Source: an uncultured Clostridiaceae bacterium
GTDB taxonomy: Bacteria > Bacillota > Clostridia > TANB77 > CAG-508
Direction of reading: 5' to 3'
Assembly: GCA_958417695.1 (NCBI GenBank)
Contig: CATZDQ010000077.1
Coordinates: 1 to 7,532 of the forward strand
Length of the DNA stretch: 7,532 nt
The notes below the pieces were generated by a model. It made no database searches and had not been told where the DNA came from. It saw nothing but the letters and a program-made list of their open reading frames with translations. Made by a program: the position numbers and the translations under genes. Shown here in pieces: positions 1 through 6,512 of the stretch. Numbering within the stretch: position 1 is the first letter of the stretch; each line of letters begins with the position of its first letter.

Positions 1-89
1 ATGGCTACACCTGCTAGTATAATTAGTACAATAATTGTAATTACCAATGCAATTAAGGTCACACCTTTTTCTTTCCATTTTCTCTGCAT
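1..89 (-). CDS. Prepilin-like protein, N-terminal fragment (runs off window start)
   Basis: Only the first 29 codons are in the window and the gene continues past base 1. The peptide starts MQRKWKEKG, followed by VTLIALVITIIVLIILAG. This is a short basic leader ending in Gly9 and then an unbroken hydrophobic helix, the layout of class III (type IV pilin / pseudopilin) signals cut by prepilin peptidase after the glycine. The mature protein would begin VTLIA, so the usual Glu at mature position 5 is Ala. That is frequent in the 'KGVTLIALVITII' proteins of Clostridia, whose bodies vary widely and are often surface or secreted proteins rather than true pilins. The start is set by AGGGAG on the minus strand at 97-102, about 7 nt before the ATG. 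A consensus promoter lies upstream, so it is a separate transcription unit from the flavodiiron operon. Product beyond the leader is unknown. Confidence 0.8.
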   Translation of the reverse strand, partial: MQRKWKEKGVTLIALVITIIVLIILAGVA

Positions 90-145
90 GTTTTTTCTCC
101 CTTTCTTTTTCTTATGTTTTCCATTTTTTCAATCTTTATACTTGT

Positions 146-174
146 ATTTTATATTACCGTTTGGTTAATGTCAA
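146..174 (-). promoter_or_regulatory. Sigma-A promoter of the prepilin-like gene
   Basis: On the minus strand a perfect -35 TTGACA (174-169) is followed after 17 nt by TAAAAT (151-146), one mismatch from TATAAT. The expected transcription start is near 139, giving a leader of about 50 nt before the ATG at 89. No operator is obvious. Its position downstream of the operon terminator fits independent expression of the prepilin-like gene. Confidence 0.75.
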
Positions 175-383
175 TATTATTTCTTGTTTACATTTTCTCT
201 TTTTACCTTCTTCTTTTCAATTAACATTATGTAGTCTTGTAATTATACAATACTACTCATTCTAATTAACTGACCATTTTATAAAAGTAGAAGTATATTA
301 CTAGTAATTTTGAATTATTTATACACATTTTAGAAAAGTTAGTTTCATACATATTTCCTTATATTTTATAATTATTCTCGTCG

Positions 384-418
384 AAAAAAAAAGATAATCT
401 TTAAAACGATTATCCTTT
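384..418 (-). terminator. Intrinsic terminator of the five-gene operon
   Basis: On the minus strand the stem arms GATAATC (414-408) and GATTATC (399-393) pair perfectly over 7 bp around an 8-nt loop. A run of nine T follows at once (392-384). Flanking AAAA/TTTT extends the stem after one mismatch. The stem is AT-rich and therefore weak, but the T tract is long and it lies about 30 nt after the flavodiiron stop codon, as expected for an operon end. Confidence 0.8.
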
Positions 419-445
419 TCTCTTAATCTTTACTTCATTTTTAAA

Positions 446-1627
446 TTACTTACATAAACTTTCTCCAAAAGAAATACATTGGTAAATAGCCTCTTCATCT
501 GGTGTCCATATACATTTCATACCATCATTTATGATTTCCCACCCTGCTTTTTGTAATTCTTCTGTCATTAATTTTACCGCTTCTCCACTCCAACCATAAC
601 TACCGAAGCAAGCAGCTTTCTTATTTTTTAACTTCATTCCTTTTATCATTTCTAAAATACCAGCTATAGAATATAAATATCCATTGTTTACTGTAGAGGA
701 ACCCACTAAAATCATCTTTGATTTAAACACTTCGGTTAACACCCTTGTCTTATCTTCTTTAGCTGTATTCATCAATTTAATGATTACTTCTTTGTCTTTA
801 TTTTGTATTCCCTGTGCAATGGCTTCTGCCATCTTTTTAGTATTATTCCACATAGTATCATATAGAATTGTTATTTGATTTTCTTGATAGGCCTCTGCCC
901 ATTGTAAATATTTCTCTACAATTTGCATTGGATTTTCTCTCCAAATAACACCATGGCTTGGACAAATCATAGAAATTGGTAAATTCATAGCTAAAATTTC
1001 TTGTACCTTTTTCTTAACAAACATACCAAATGGCGCCAAAATATTGGCATAATAGGTTAATGCCTGTTCTTCTAATTCCGCTTTATCTACTTCATCTGCA
1101 TATAGGTGCTCTGATGCTAAATGTTGTCCAAAACCATCATTACTAAATAAAATATTTTCTCCATCCATATACGTAAACATGGTATCTGGCCAATGTAACA
1201 TAGGTGCCTCTATAAAAGTTAATGTACTTTCTCCTATATTTAAAGTATCTCCTGTCTTAACAGGCACAAAATTCCAATCTTGATGATATTGTCCTTTTAT
1301 AGACTTTATTCCATTAGCTGTACAATAAATTGGTGTATCTGGAATTTCTCTCATTAATTCTCCTAATGCTCCACTATGGTCTACTTCTCCATGATTAATC
1401 AGGATATAATCGATATCTTGTAAATCGATTTCCTTCTTTAAATCAGAAACAAATTCTTTATCATAAGGAAGCCAAACTGTATCTATTAAAACATTCTTTT
1501 TATCTCTAATAAGATACGAATTATAGGATGACCCCCTCGTCGTCGTAAATTCATCTCCATGGAATTTTTTTAATTCCCAATCCGTCTTTCCTACCCAAGT
1601 TACTTTCTTAGTAATTGTTTTATGCAT
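446..1627 (-). CDS. fprA: FprA-type flavodiiron protein (O2/NO reductase)
   Basis: This cytoplasmic enzyme is expected to reduce O2 to water, or NO to N2O, with electrons from reduced rubredoxin or a similar donor. It protects anaerobes from oxygen. Its 393 residues match the usual 390-410 of class A flavodiiron proteins. The N-terminal metallo-beta-lactamase-like domain (about 1-250) has all the di-iron ligands: His79, Glu81, Asp83 and His84 in HGEVDH, His145 in LHWPD, Asp164 in SNDGFG, and His225 in CPSHG. The C-terminal flavodoxin domain (about 252-393) shows FMN-binding loops YDTMWNNTKKMA (256-267), SSTVNNG (310-316) and GSYGWSGEA (342-350). No rubredoxin or flavin-reductase domain is fused, so the electron donor must be encoded elsewhere. 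The ATG lies inside the end of the upstream yqeK-like gene (8-nt overlap) behind a strong AAGGAGG. It is the last gene of the operon, before a terminator. The choice between O2 and NO as main substrate cannot be made from sequence. Confidence 0.96.
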   Translation of the reverse strand: MHKTITKKVTWVGKTDWELKKFHGDEFTTTRGSSYNSYLIRDKKNVLIDTVWLPYDKEFVSDLKKEIDLQDIDYILINHGEVDHSGALGELMREIPDTPIYCTANGIKSIKGQYHQDWNFVPVKTGDTLNIGESTLTFIEAPMLHWPDTMFTYMDGENILFSNDGFGQHLASEHLYADEVDKAELEEQALTYYANILAPFGMFVKKKVQEILAMNLPISMICPSHGVIWRENPMQIVEKYLQWAEAYQENQITILYDTMWNNTKKMAEAIAQGIQNKDKEVIIKLMNTAKEDKTRVLTEVFKSKMILVGSSTVNNGYLYSIAGILEMIKGMKLKNKKAACFGSYGWSGEAVKLMTEELQKAGWEIINDGMKCIWTPDEEAIYQCISFGESLCK

Positions 1628-2258
1628 AAAACCCTCCTTTATACATTCTTCTTTTTAAAAGGTCATTTCTAGCTAAAACAGAAAGCGGATGTAAGAATTT
1701 TTGTTTTTCTATCATATGTGGAATCGTCATATTTTCAATATGCAATTTGATAGCTTCATCCATATTCTGCTTAGCTAACTTTCTAAAAGTCTCTATGCCT
1801 TCATAATCTCTCGTTTCTTCTATTTTATCCGCAATATAAATAATCTTATCTAACTTTGTCATACCTGCTCTACCAGTTGTATGATAATAAATAGCCTCTT
1901 GCATTTCTTCTGTAAATGCATATTTCTTTTTAGCTATATCGGCTCCTACTTTGCCATGTAATAATATATCTTCCATTTTATCAAAGTCATTTAATTCTAT
2001 TTTATTTTGAATGATATATAGCATGGCTTCTTCTTTGCTCATTTCTTTGGCAATATCATGTATAATAGCTGTTAACATCGCTTTTTGGTCATCTTCTCCA
2101 TATAACAAAGCTAATTCCCCTGCGGTTTTCATAGTACCTACGGAATGTAAATAGCGATTTTCTGATAAGATAGTTTTCATTTCTTTTTGTATTTCTTGTA
2201 AATATGCTTGTTTTCCTTCTTTTGACATCATTAAGAGATTCTTTGTATAGTCTTCCAT
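1620..2258 (-). CDS. yqeK: YqeK-type HD hydrolase, probable Ap4A hydrolase
   Basis: A 212-residue HD-superfamily protein matching the YqeK family, known as metal-dependent symmetrical diadenosine tetraphosphatases that cut Ap4A to two ADP. Family signatures visible are ENRYLHSVGTM with His38, the HD pair His67-Asp68 in IIHDIAK, His101 in LLHGKVGA, YHTTGRAGM with His126, and IIYIADKIEETRDYEG with Asp144. It is longer than the B. subtilis protein (186), with about 20 extra residues at the N terminus and a basic tail (LLKRRMYKGGFYA) whose codons also carry the fprA ribosome binding site. The start is fixed by AAGGAGG at 2264-2270, 5 nt upstream. In Bacillus yqeK sits between nadD and rsfS; neither is here, and the partner is a flavodiiron gene. 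Family identity is secure. The exact substrate is taken from the family, not shown by the sequence. Confidence 0.9.
   Translation of the reverse strand: MEDYTKNLLMMSKEGKQAYLQEIQKEMKTILSENRYLHSVGTMKTAGELALLYGEDDQKAMLTAIIHDIAKEMSKEEAMLYIIQNKIELNDFDKMEDILLHGKVGADIAKKKYAFTEEMQEAIYYHTTGRAGMTKLDKIIYIADKIEETRDYEGIETFRKLAKQNMDEAIKLHIENMTIPHMIEKQKFLHPLSVLARNDLLKRRMYKGGFYA
1633..1639 (-). promoter_or_regulatory. Ribosome binding site of fprA inside yqeK
   Basis: AAGGAGG on the minus strand, 5 nt before the fprA ATG at 1627, lies wholly within the last codons of the yqeK-like gene, whose tail reads KGGFYA. Ribosomes finishing yqeK stop at 1622-1620, just past the fprA start, an arrangement typical of translational coupling. 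Confidence 0.8.
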
Positions 2259-2342
2259 TTTTTCCTCCTTTTATTCTTACGGACTCTCTTTTATCTTTTG
2301 AATCCAATCTTATTTTATTCTTTTTTATGCCTCATATTTTGT

Positions 2343-4319
2343 TTAATACTTAATAACTAACTTATTAAATTTAGATTGAATATAATTTTCTAACTTCTCC
2401 ATAAACTGCTCTGAATTAATTTCACTCTTAGCCACCATTTCTAATCCTTTCTCCCAACTAGCTGTTAGTTTAGGATTTAACATATCTGGCATAGAAGAAG
2501 CCACTACATCATAAATAATTTCCCCCTTCTGAGTTGGAGTAATAATTTGTGTTTTACTATTAATGGCTATGTATTGGATTTTTTCTAACTTTTTCATAAT
2601 TTCTGCTCTAGTTGCACTTGTTCCAATACCAGCTCCTTTAATTTGTTCCCTAAGTTCCTCCTCTTCAATTAGTTTACCTGCATTTTCCATTGCTAAAATC
2701 ATAGAACCAGAATTATATCTACTAGGTGGCGAAGTTTCTGCATCTTTTGTCTCATAATTTTGTACACCGATTTCTTGTCCTTTTTTTAATCCATTTAAAA
2801 TATCTAAATTCGTATTTTCTTCTGTTTTCGACTCTTCTATTTCCTCTTCTTTGTCGCTGTTTTCCACAGGTTGCTCTTTTTTAGTGGATAACTCTTCTTT
2901 ATTTTTCGGTTTTAGTACTTCTAAATAACCCATTTGTGTACACACTTTTCCACTCGTACTAAATTGTTCTTTTTCAACTAAGACAGTTACAGAAATTTTA
3001 TTATATTCTGCAGGTGGATAAAAAATTGCTAAAAAACGTTTTACAATTACTTTATATATTTGTTTTTGTAAATCCGGTAATTTCTCATAATTTTCAAAAC
3101 CTTGTCCGGTTGGTATAATCGCATAATGGTCTGTAATCTTACTATCATTAACATATTTCGTTTTTACTAAATTGGTATTATATTTTTCTTCTGCCATTTT
3201 CTTTAAATAGCCTTGAATTTCTTCATCTATAAATCCTTTAGCAATACCATTTAAGTTTTTAGAAATTACCTTTGCTACAGCTGTAGATAACACCCTAGCA
3301 TCTGTTCTAGGATAAGTTACTAATTTTTTCTCATATAGATTTTGTATAATTTCTAATGTTTCATCTGGTTTAATTTTAAATCGTTTTGTACACTCATTTT
3401 GAATTTCTGCTAAGTTAAATAACAAAGGGGCATTTTCCTTTTGCTTGCTTTTCTTCATTTCTGAAACAATCGCTTTTTTATCTTGTAGAGAGACAATAAA
3501 GGCTTTGGCATCTTCCACTTTTTTAAAACCTGTTTCATTATATAATTTAGGAGATTCCCACATAGAAGAATTCTGACTTACTTTCCACTCAGCACTAAAA
3601 CTTCCTTTTTCATCTCCAAAAGTCCCTACAATTTTATAAAACGGTGTTTTTACAAAGTTTCTAATTTCTCGCTCTCTTTGTACCACCATTCCTAAGACAC
3701 AAGTCATGACACGTCCTACAGAGATAGATGCTTTTTCTTCATGGATGGCTTTAGCTACTCTTCTTCCATAAATAATAGATAATAACCTAGAAAAGTTAAT
3801 ACCTATTAAATAATCTTCTTTTGCTCTTAAATACGCAGAATCGGATAAACTATCATATTCCGATAAATCTTTGGCTTCTTTAATTCCTCGCTTAATTTCT
3901 TCCTCTGTTTGAGAATCAATCCAAACTCTTTTTCTCTTCTTACCAGTTACCCCTATCATTTGCTCTACTAATCGATAGATGTATTCTCCTTCTCTCCCAG
4001 AGTCAGTACATACATAAATGGTATCGACGTCTTCTCTTAAAAGTAAGTTTTTAATAATACCAAATTGTTTTTCTACATTGGGAATTACTTCATATTTATA
4101 TTCTTTTGGCATAAAAGGAAGCGTTTCTAAACGCCACACTTTTAACTTTTCATCATATTTTTCTGGATAAGACATGGTAACTAAATGTCCCACACACCAT
4201 GTGACAATCCAATCTTGTGCTTCTAGATAGCCATCTTTTCTAGCACCATTAATGCCTAGCACTTTTGCAAATTCCATGGCAACAGATGGTTTCTCAGTAA
4301 TTAATACACTTTTAGGCAT
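2343..4319 (-). CDS. topB: DNA topoisomerase III (type IA)
   Basis: A type IA topoisomerase that passes one DNA strand through another by a transient 5'-phosphotyrosine link, mainly decatenating replication and recombination intermediates. With the start chosen here it has 658 residues, close to E. coli TopB (653). The Toprim domain covers about 3-140, with the catalytic Glu9 in ITEKPSVA and the acidic motif CTDSGREGE (104-112). The position of the second Asp of DxDxE is Gly, as in many Firmicutes TopB proteins. The active-site tyrosine is Tyr336 in LVTYPRTDAR. There is no C-terminal zinc ribbon, which argues against TopA. An acidic/lysine-rich low-complexity stretch (about 471-505) interrupts the DNA-gate region after GYLEVLKPK. 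I prefer the ATG at 4319 over that at 4328: AAAGGA (4333-4328) is 8 nt from the former, while the latter overlaps the site itself. It follows the HD-domain gene by 2 nt and is probably co-transcribed. Confidence 0.95.
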   Translation of the reverse strand: MPKSVLITEKPSVAMEFAKVLGINGARKDGYLEAQDWIVTWCVGHLVTMSYPEKYDEKLKVWRLETLPFMPKEYKYEVIPNVEKQFGIIKNLLLREDVDTIYVCTDSGREGEYIYRLVEQMIGVTGKKRKRVWIDSQTEEEIKRGIKEAKDLSEYDSLSDSAYLRAKEDYLIGINFSRLLSIIYGRRVAKAIHEEKASISVGRVMTCVLGMVVQREREIRNFVKTPFYKIVGTFGDEKGSFSAEWKVSQNSSMWESPKLYNETGFKKVEDAKAFIVSLQDKKAIVSEMKKSKQKENAPLLFNLAEIQNECTKRFKIKPDETLEIIQNLYEKKLVTYPRTDARVLSTAVAKVISKNLNGIAKGFIDEEIQGYLKKMAEEKYNTNLVKTKYVNDSKITDHYAIIPTGQGFENYEKLPDLQKQIYKVIVKRFLAIFYPPAEYNKISVTVLVEKEQFSTSGKVCTQMGYLEVLKPKNKEELSTKKEQPVENSDKEEEIEESKTEENTNLDILNGLKKGQEIGVQNYETKDAETSPPSRYNSGSMILAMENAGKLIEEEELREQIKGAGIGTSATRAEIMKKLEKIQYIAINSKTQIITPTQKGEIIYDVVASSMPDMLNPKLTASWEKGLEMVAKSEINSEQFMEKLENYIQSKFNKLVIKY

Positions 4320-4321
4320 TT

Positions 4322-5104
4322 TTAACATCCTTTACTACATTTGGTTTCTATATAATTTTCTACTGTCTCATATACTTGCTTTATTACTTCTTTTGTTTCT
4401 GGCACTTTAAAATCAACCATAGAAACTAGTTTCTCAATATAGGCTTTTTCTCTTATTTTTTCTAAAGTTACTGCAAAGTTTAAATCATATACATAAGTAA
4501 TCCAGACAAGTATATGGTCTATATTCGACTGCATATCTGCATAACGAATTGGCTCTGCTCGCTTAAAACTTTCCCAAACAGAAGGCGTTACTACTGCCTC
4601 TGCAATTGGTTTATCTGGAAAAGCCACGTTATGCTTTAATGGTTCTGTGGTAATAACTTCAAAAATATCCATTTTGTCTGCATCACGAATGATTTTAGCA
4701 TGTAGCAACTCTCTTTTGTTAAGTCCTTCTTCTATCTGTAATCGGTTATGATTTAGAATTGCCTTCCTAATAATTTCGTCATAAGAGGTATCTTCTGTGA
4801 ATTTTCTGATAAGACCATCTTCAAATAAGATTTTTATCCCTTCTTCGGCATGGTCTACACTTACCTTATCCAAAAAAGTATGATAAATCTTAACTTGTTC
4901 AAATCTACCTATATCGTGTAATAAACCTATTAATTCAGCAAGTAAAATTTCCTCTTGTGGTAGACCTAAAGCTTGTGCAATATAGTTACTGGCTTGTGCT
5001 ACCCTTTGTATATGTGCAATTTTGATACGGATTTTTGGGTCTTCTGGATTATAATTTTGGGTATATTGTGCAAAGGCCCTTTTGGCTTTTAATATGTCAA
5101 TCAT
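4322..5104 (-). CDS. HD-domain phosphohydrolase (HDIG type), substrate unknown
   Basis: A 260-residue soluble protein of the HD superfamily of metal-dependent phosphohydrolases, which act on nucleotides and cyclic dinucleotides. Residues in order: His31 in IAHIQRV, the HD pair His63-Asp64 in GLLHDIGRFEQ, His85 in VDHAEEG, His119 in LNHNR, and Asp141/Asp143 in IIRDADKMDIF. All expected metal-binding positions are present, so it is likely active. The C-terminal part (about 170-260) is helical-looking without a recognisable second domain. Proteins of this size and pattern are widespread in Clostridia and carry only a general HD label; no substrate is established. The start is supported by AAGGAG 6 nt upstream, overlapping the stop codon of the previous gene (10-nt gap). 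Its own end carries the topB ribosome binding site, so the two are probably co-expressed. It is not a duplicate of the yqeK-like gene: the motif spacing differs and it lacks YHTTGR. Confidence 0.88.
   Translation of the reverse strand: MIDILKAKRAFAQYTQNYNPEDPKIRIKIAHIQRVAQASNYIAQALGLPQEEILLAELIGLLHDIGRFEQVKIYHTFLDKVSVDHAEEGIKILFEDGLIRKFTEDTSYDEIIRKAILNHNRLQIEEGLNKRELLHAKIIRDADKMDIFEVITTEPLKHNVAFPDKPIAEAVVTPSVWESFKRAEPIRYADMQSNIDHILVWITYVYDLNFAVTLEKIREKAYIEKLVSMVDFKVPETKEVIKQVYETVENYIETKCSKGC
4328..4333 (-). promoter_or_regulatory. Ribosome binding site that decides the topB start
   Basis: AAAGGA on the minus strand lies 8 nt upstream of the ATG at 4319. An in-frame ATG at 4328 would use the last base of this site as its own first base and so have no ribosome binding site. 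The protein therefore most likely starts MPKSVLITEKPS. The site sits in the last codons (Lys-Gly-Cys) of the upstream HD gene. Confidence 0.75.
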
Positions 5105-5114
5105 GTTCTTCTCC

Positions 5115-5972
5115 TTATGAAATTTTTATGATGTCCATTTCTGATGTAAAGTTAGAATTTCCATAGGCATATACAATATAAATAGCTCCATTTTCTCCTA
5201 TAAAGAAATTCGTTACATTATCGGTTACATACATAGCATTATTAATATCTCTTTTATAAATAGTTTGTCCCGTTTGACTAACTGCTTGTGATAATGCCTC
5301 TGCTTGTTTACTAGCTTCTTCTACTTGTTCTTCTATCTTTTGGTTAACTTCTTTTGTACTATAGCCCTGTGCTTCTAGAACTTCATTTAAAGATACTTTT
5401 TGTCCGGTTACTACATCGTAGTTATATGTTTGTACAATAATTCTTTGTGCATTGTTTCCTTCTTTTAAGATAGATTTTATAACTAAAGAAACTATATTTT
5501 CATTAACATAGGCCACATAATCTACATTATAAATCGTATACTGACTTGCATTATTTAATATATCATTGGCTTTATTAGCAAATAAAGATTGTGTCGTATT
5601 ATTAAATTCTGTTGCCAACTGCCCTGCTATATTAAATACTGGTAAATTAATATCTACATTATACTTTCCATCTTTTTCTTCTCTAATATTATAAGCGGCA
5701 TACACAATGTTTTGATTTTCTAGTCCTGCAATCTTTTCAATACTAGAAATGTCATAGCCTTGTTCATATAAAGTATTGGTAAATAAATTATTAAATTCCT
5801 CTTTTATTTTTTCTGGGTCATCTATCTGATTATCATCTACTTGTGTATTTAAAACATGATTATTAACAGGCTTATCTTTATCTTGTCCAAATATTTGATA
5901 ATAGACACCTGCTGCAATGGCAATTACACAAACGATACTAATAGCAATATAAATAAGGTTTCTTTTCTTCAT
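5115..5972 (-). CDS. Membrane-anchored exported protein, DUF3298/RsiV-like (tentative)
   Basis: A 285-residue protein with a basic start (MKKR) and one hydrophobic segment (about 6-27), then a hydrophilic remainder. It should be anchored in the membrane with the body outside the cell. Cys15 is not in a lipobox, so it is not a lipoprotein, and no clear signal-peptidase site is visible. Residues about 30-60 are an acidic, Asn/Asp-rich spacer. The body resembles the extracellular domain of RsiV/PdaC-type (DUF4163-DUF3298) proteins: a strand pattern around VDINLPVFNIAG, an 'NYDVVTGQKVSLNEVL' element (184-199) like the family's YDLKTGKxLTLxDLF, a coiled-coil-like helix (205-232), and a closing NGAIYIVYAYGNSNF stretch. 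No sigma factor or polysaccharide deacetylase is adjacent, so the role is unknown. It is the first gene of the operon, with GAGGAG 5 nt before the ATG and a strong promoter close upstream. The family link is by eye only. Confidence 0.72.
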   Translation of the reverse strand: MKKRNLIYIAISIVCVIAIAAGVYYQIFGQDKDKPVNNHVLNTQVDDNQIDDPEKIKEEFNNLFTNTLYEQGYDISSIEKIAGLENQNIVYAAYNIREEKDGKYNVDINLPVFNIAGQLATEFNNTTQSLFANKANDILNNASQYTIYNVDYVAYVNENIVSLVIKSILKEGNNAQRIIVQTYNYDVVTGQKVSLNEVLEAQGYSTKEVNQKIEEQVEEASKQAEALSQAVSQTGQTIYKRDINNAMYVTDNVTNFFIGENGAIYIVYAYGNSNFTSEMDIIKIS

Positions 5973-5999
5973 GTTATCTCCTCTTCACTATTTTTTATC

Positions 6000-6028
6000 A
6001 TTATATCATTGACCTATTTTCATTGCAA
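6000..6028 (-). promoter_or_regulatory. Strong sigma-A promoter of the five-gene operon
   Basis: On the minus strand TTGCAA (6028-6023), a 17-nt spacer, then a perfect TATAAT (6005-6000) preceded by TG one base away, which makes an extended -10. The expected start is near 5993, leaving a leader of only about 20 nt that contains the ribosome binding site GAGGAG. That leaves no room for a riboswitch or attenuator. Confidence 0.82.
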
Positions 6029-6415
6029 GTATTTGTATTACAAAATTAAAGATGCTAACAAACATACATTTAAATTCCTATTTTATAAAAAAATGTAATA
6101 AATATAATTAAAGACATTTTTTGATTTTACAACTGTGGTTTCAAAATTATTATAACATTTATTTGCATTATCTTCATTATAAATTTAAAAAGAGAATTTT
6201 GCATACCTTTTTTACAAATCACCTTTTAAATATGTGAAATTTTTATAATTTCTAAATTGTTGCTAAGAGAAAACCTCTACTATTGCTACATTTTAATTTT
6301 TTATCATAAGAGAATAGCATTATAATTATCCATACAATAAATATGATACCTTTTTCTTGCATCTTTTCTTCTTCTCTTTCTTTTTTCATCACATTGTTTC
6401 CATATTCTTAAGACT

Positions 6416-6434
6416 TTGTGAATTCCTTGTGAAT
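6416..6434 (+). repeat. Tandem 8-bp direct repeat upstream of the clpE-like promoter
   Basis: TTGTGAAT occurs twice (6416-6423 and 6427-6434) with a 3-nt gap, a period of 11 bp, or about one helical turn. It ends 13 nt before the -35 box, a place where an activator or repressor could bind the same DNA face twice. It is not the CtsR operator (tandem GGTCAAA heptads, 3-nt gap), although the repeat-gap-repeat design is similar. Function is inferred from position only. Confidence 0.45.
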
Positions 6435-6447
6435 ACAGGCTTTTTCA

Positions 6448-6476
6448 TTGACTATTTTGCTATTTTCGTGTATGAT
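6448..6476 (+). promoter_or_regulatory. Sigma-A promoter of the clpE-like gene
   Basis: TTGACT (6448-6453), a 17-nt spacer and TATGAT (6471-6476), each one mismatch from consensus. The expected start near 6483 gives a leader of about 30 nt. No CIRCE element (TTAGCACTC-N9-GAGTGCTAA) and no good tandem CtsR heptads overlap it, so housekeeping transcription with some unknown control is the simplest reading. Confidence 0.78.
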
Positions 6477-6512
6477 ATAGAAGTGAAAAAAGAAAAGGAG
6501 TTAAGTGTAGAT

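Larger units (their letters stand above)
90..445. other. AT-rich intergenic region between the flavodiiron gene and the prepilin-like gene
   Basis: This 356-nt gap holds, on the minus strand, the operon terminator (384-418), the prepilin promoter (146-174) and its ribosome binding site (97-102). Between 175 and 383 I see no credible gene: the minus-strand ORFs are under 20 codons, and a T-rich plus-strand reading frame gives only Phe/Ser/Leu-rich peptide with no ribosome binding site. A small inverted repeat TTGTA-ATTA-TACAA lies at 237-250 and is probably incidental in such AT-rich DNA. Confidence 0.7.
5973..6512. other. Long AT-rich divergent intergenic region
   Basis: This 540-nt gap separates two divergent units. 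Its ends hold the operon promoter (6000-6028) and the clpE-like promoter (6448-6476). The 400 nt or so between them contain no recognisable RNA gene or strong terminator. Visible structure is limited to an AT-only hairpin (9-bp arms 6088-6096 and 6114-6122, 17-nt loop), a pyrimidine-rich tract on the plus strand (about 6351-6388), and a direct repeat at 6416-6434. A 45-codon minus-strand frame (6252-6389) with a hydrophobic centre lacks a good ribosome binding site and is not called as a gene. Confidence 0.65.

Noticed and set aside
237..250. Small inverted repeat TTGTA-ATTA-TACAA as an operator
   Set aside because: Only 5-bp arms in AT-rich DNA, about 65 nt upstream of the prepilin -35 box and with no supporting context.
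47..265. Plus-strand 72-codon reading frame, Phe/Ser/Leu-rich
   Set aside because: It is antisense to the prepilin start and its promoter region, has no ribosome binding site, and its composition simply reflects T-rich DNA.
2089..2307. Minus-strand 72-codon frame starting in the gap before yqeK
   Set aside because: It overlaps yqeK in another frame, has an unusual Lys/Arg-rich peptide and no ribosome binding site, whereas yqeK has AAGGAGG and clear HD motifs.
2259..2342. Possible terminator or promoter between topB and yqeK
   Set aside because: The best hairpin (GGATTC with GAGTCC, 13-nt loop, one G-T pair) has no T tract, and no -35/-10 pair with good spacing was found, so read-through is assumed.
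5856..6098. Plus-strand 80-codon frame over the operon promoter
   Set aside because: It is antisense to the 5' end of the exported protein gene and its promoter, without ribosome binding site or recognisable motifs.
6088..6122. AT-rich hairpin with 9-bp arms as a terminator or small RNA
   Set aside because: The arms are nearly all A and T with a 17-nt loop, no separate T tract and no gene ending nearby; expected by chance in this composition.
6447..6463. CtsR operator overlapping the -35 box of the clpE-like promoter
   Set aside because: ATTGACT fits one heptad, but the second heptad after a 3-nt gap (TTGCTAT) matches poorly, and the first match is explained by the -35 box itself.
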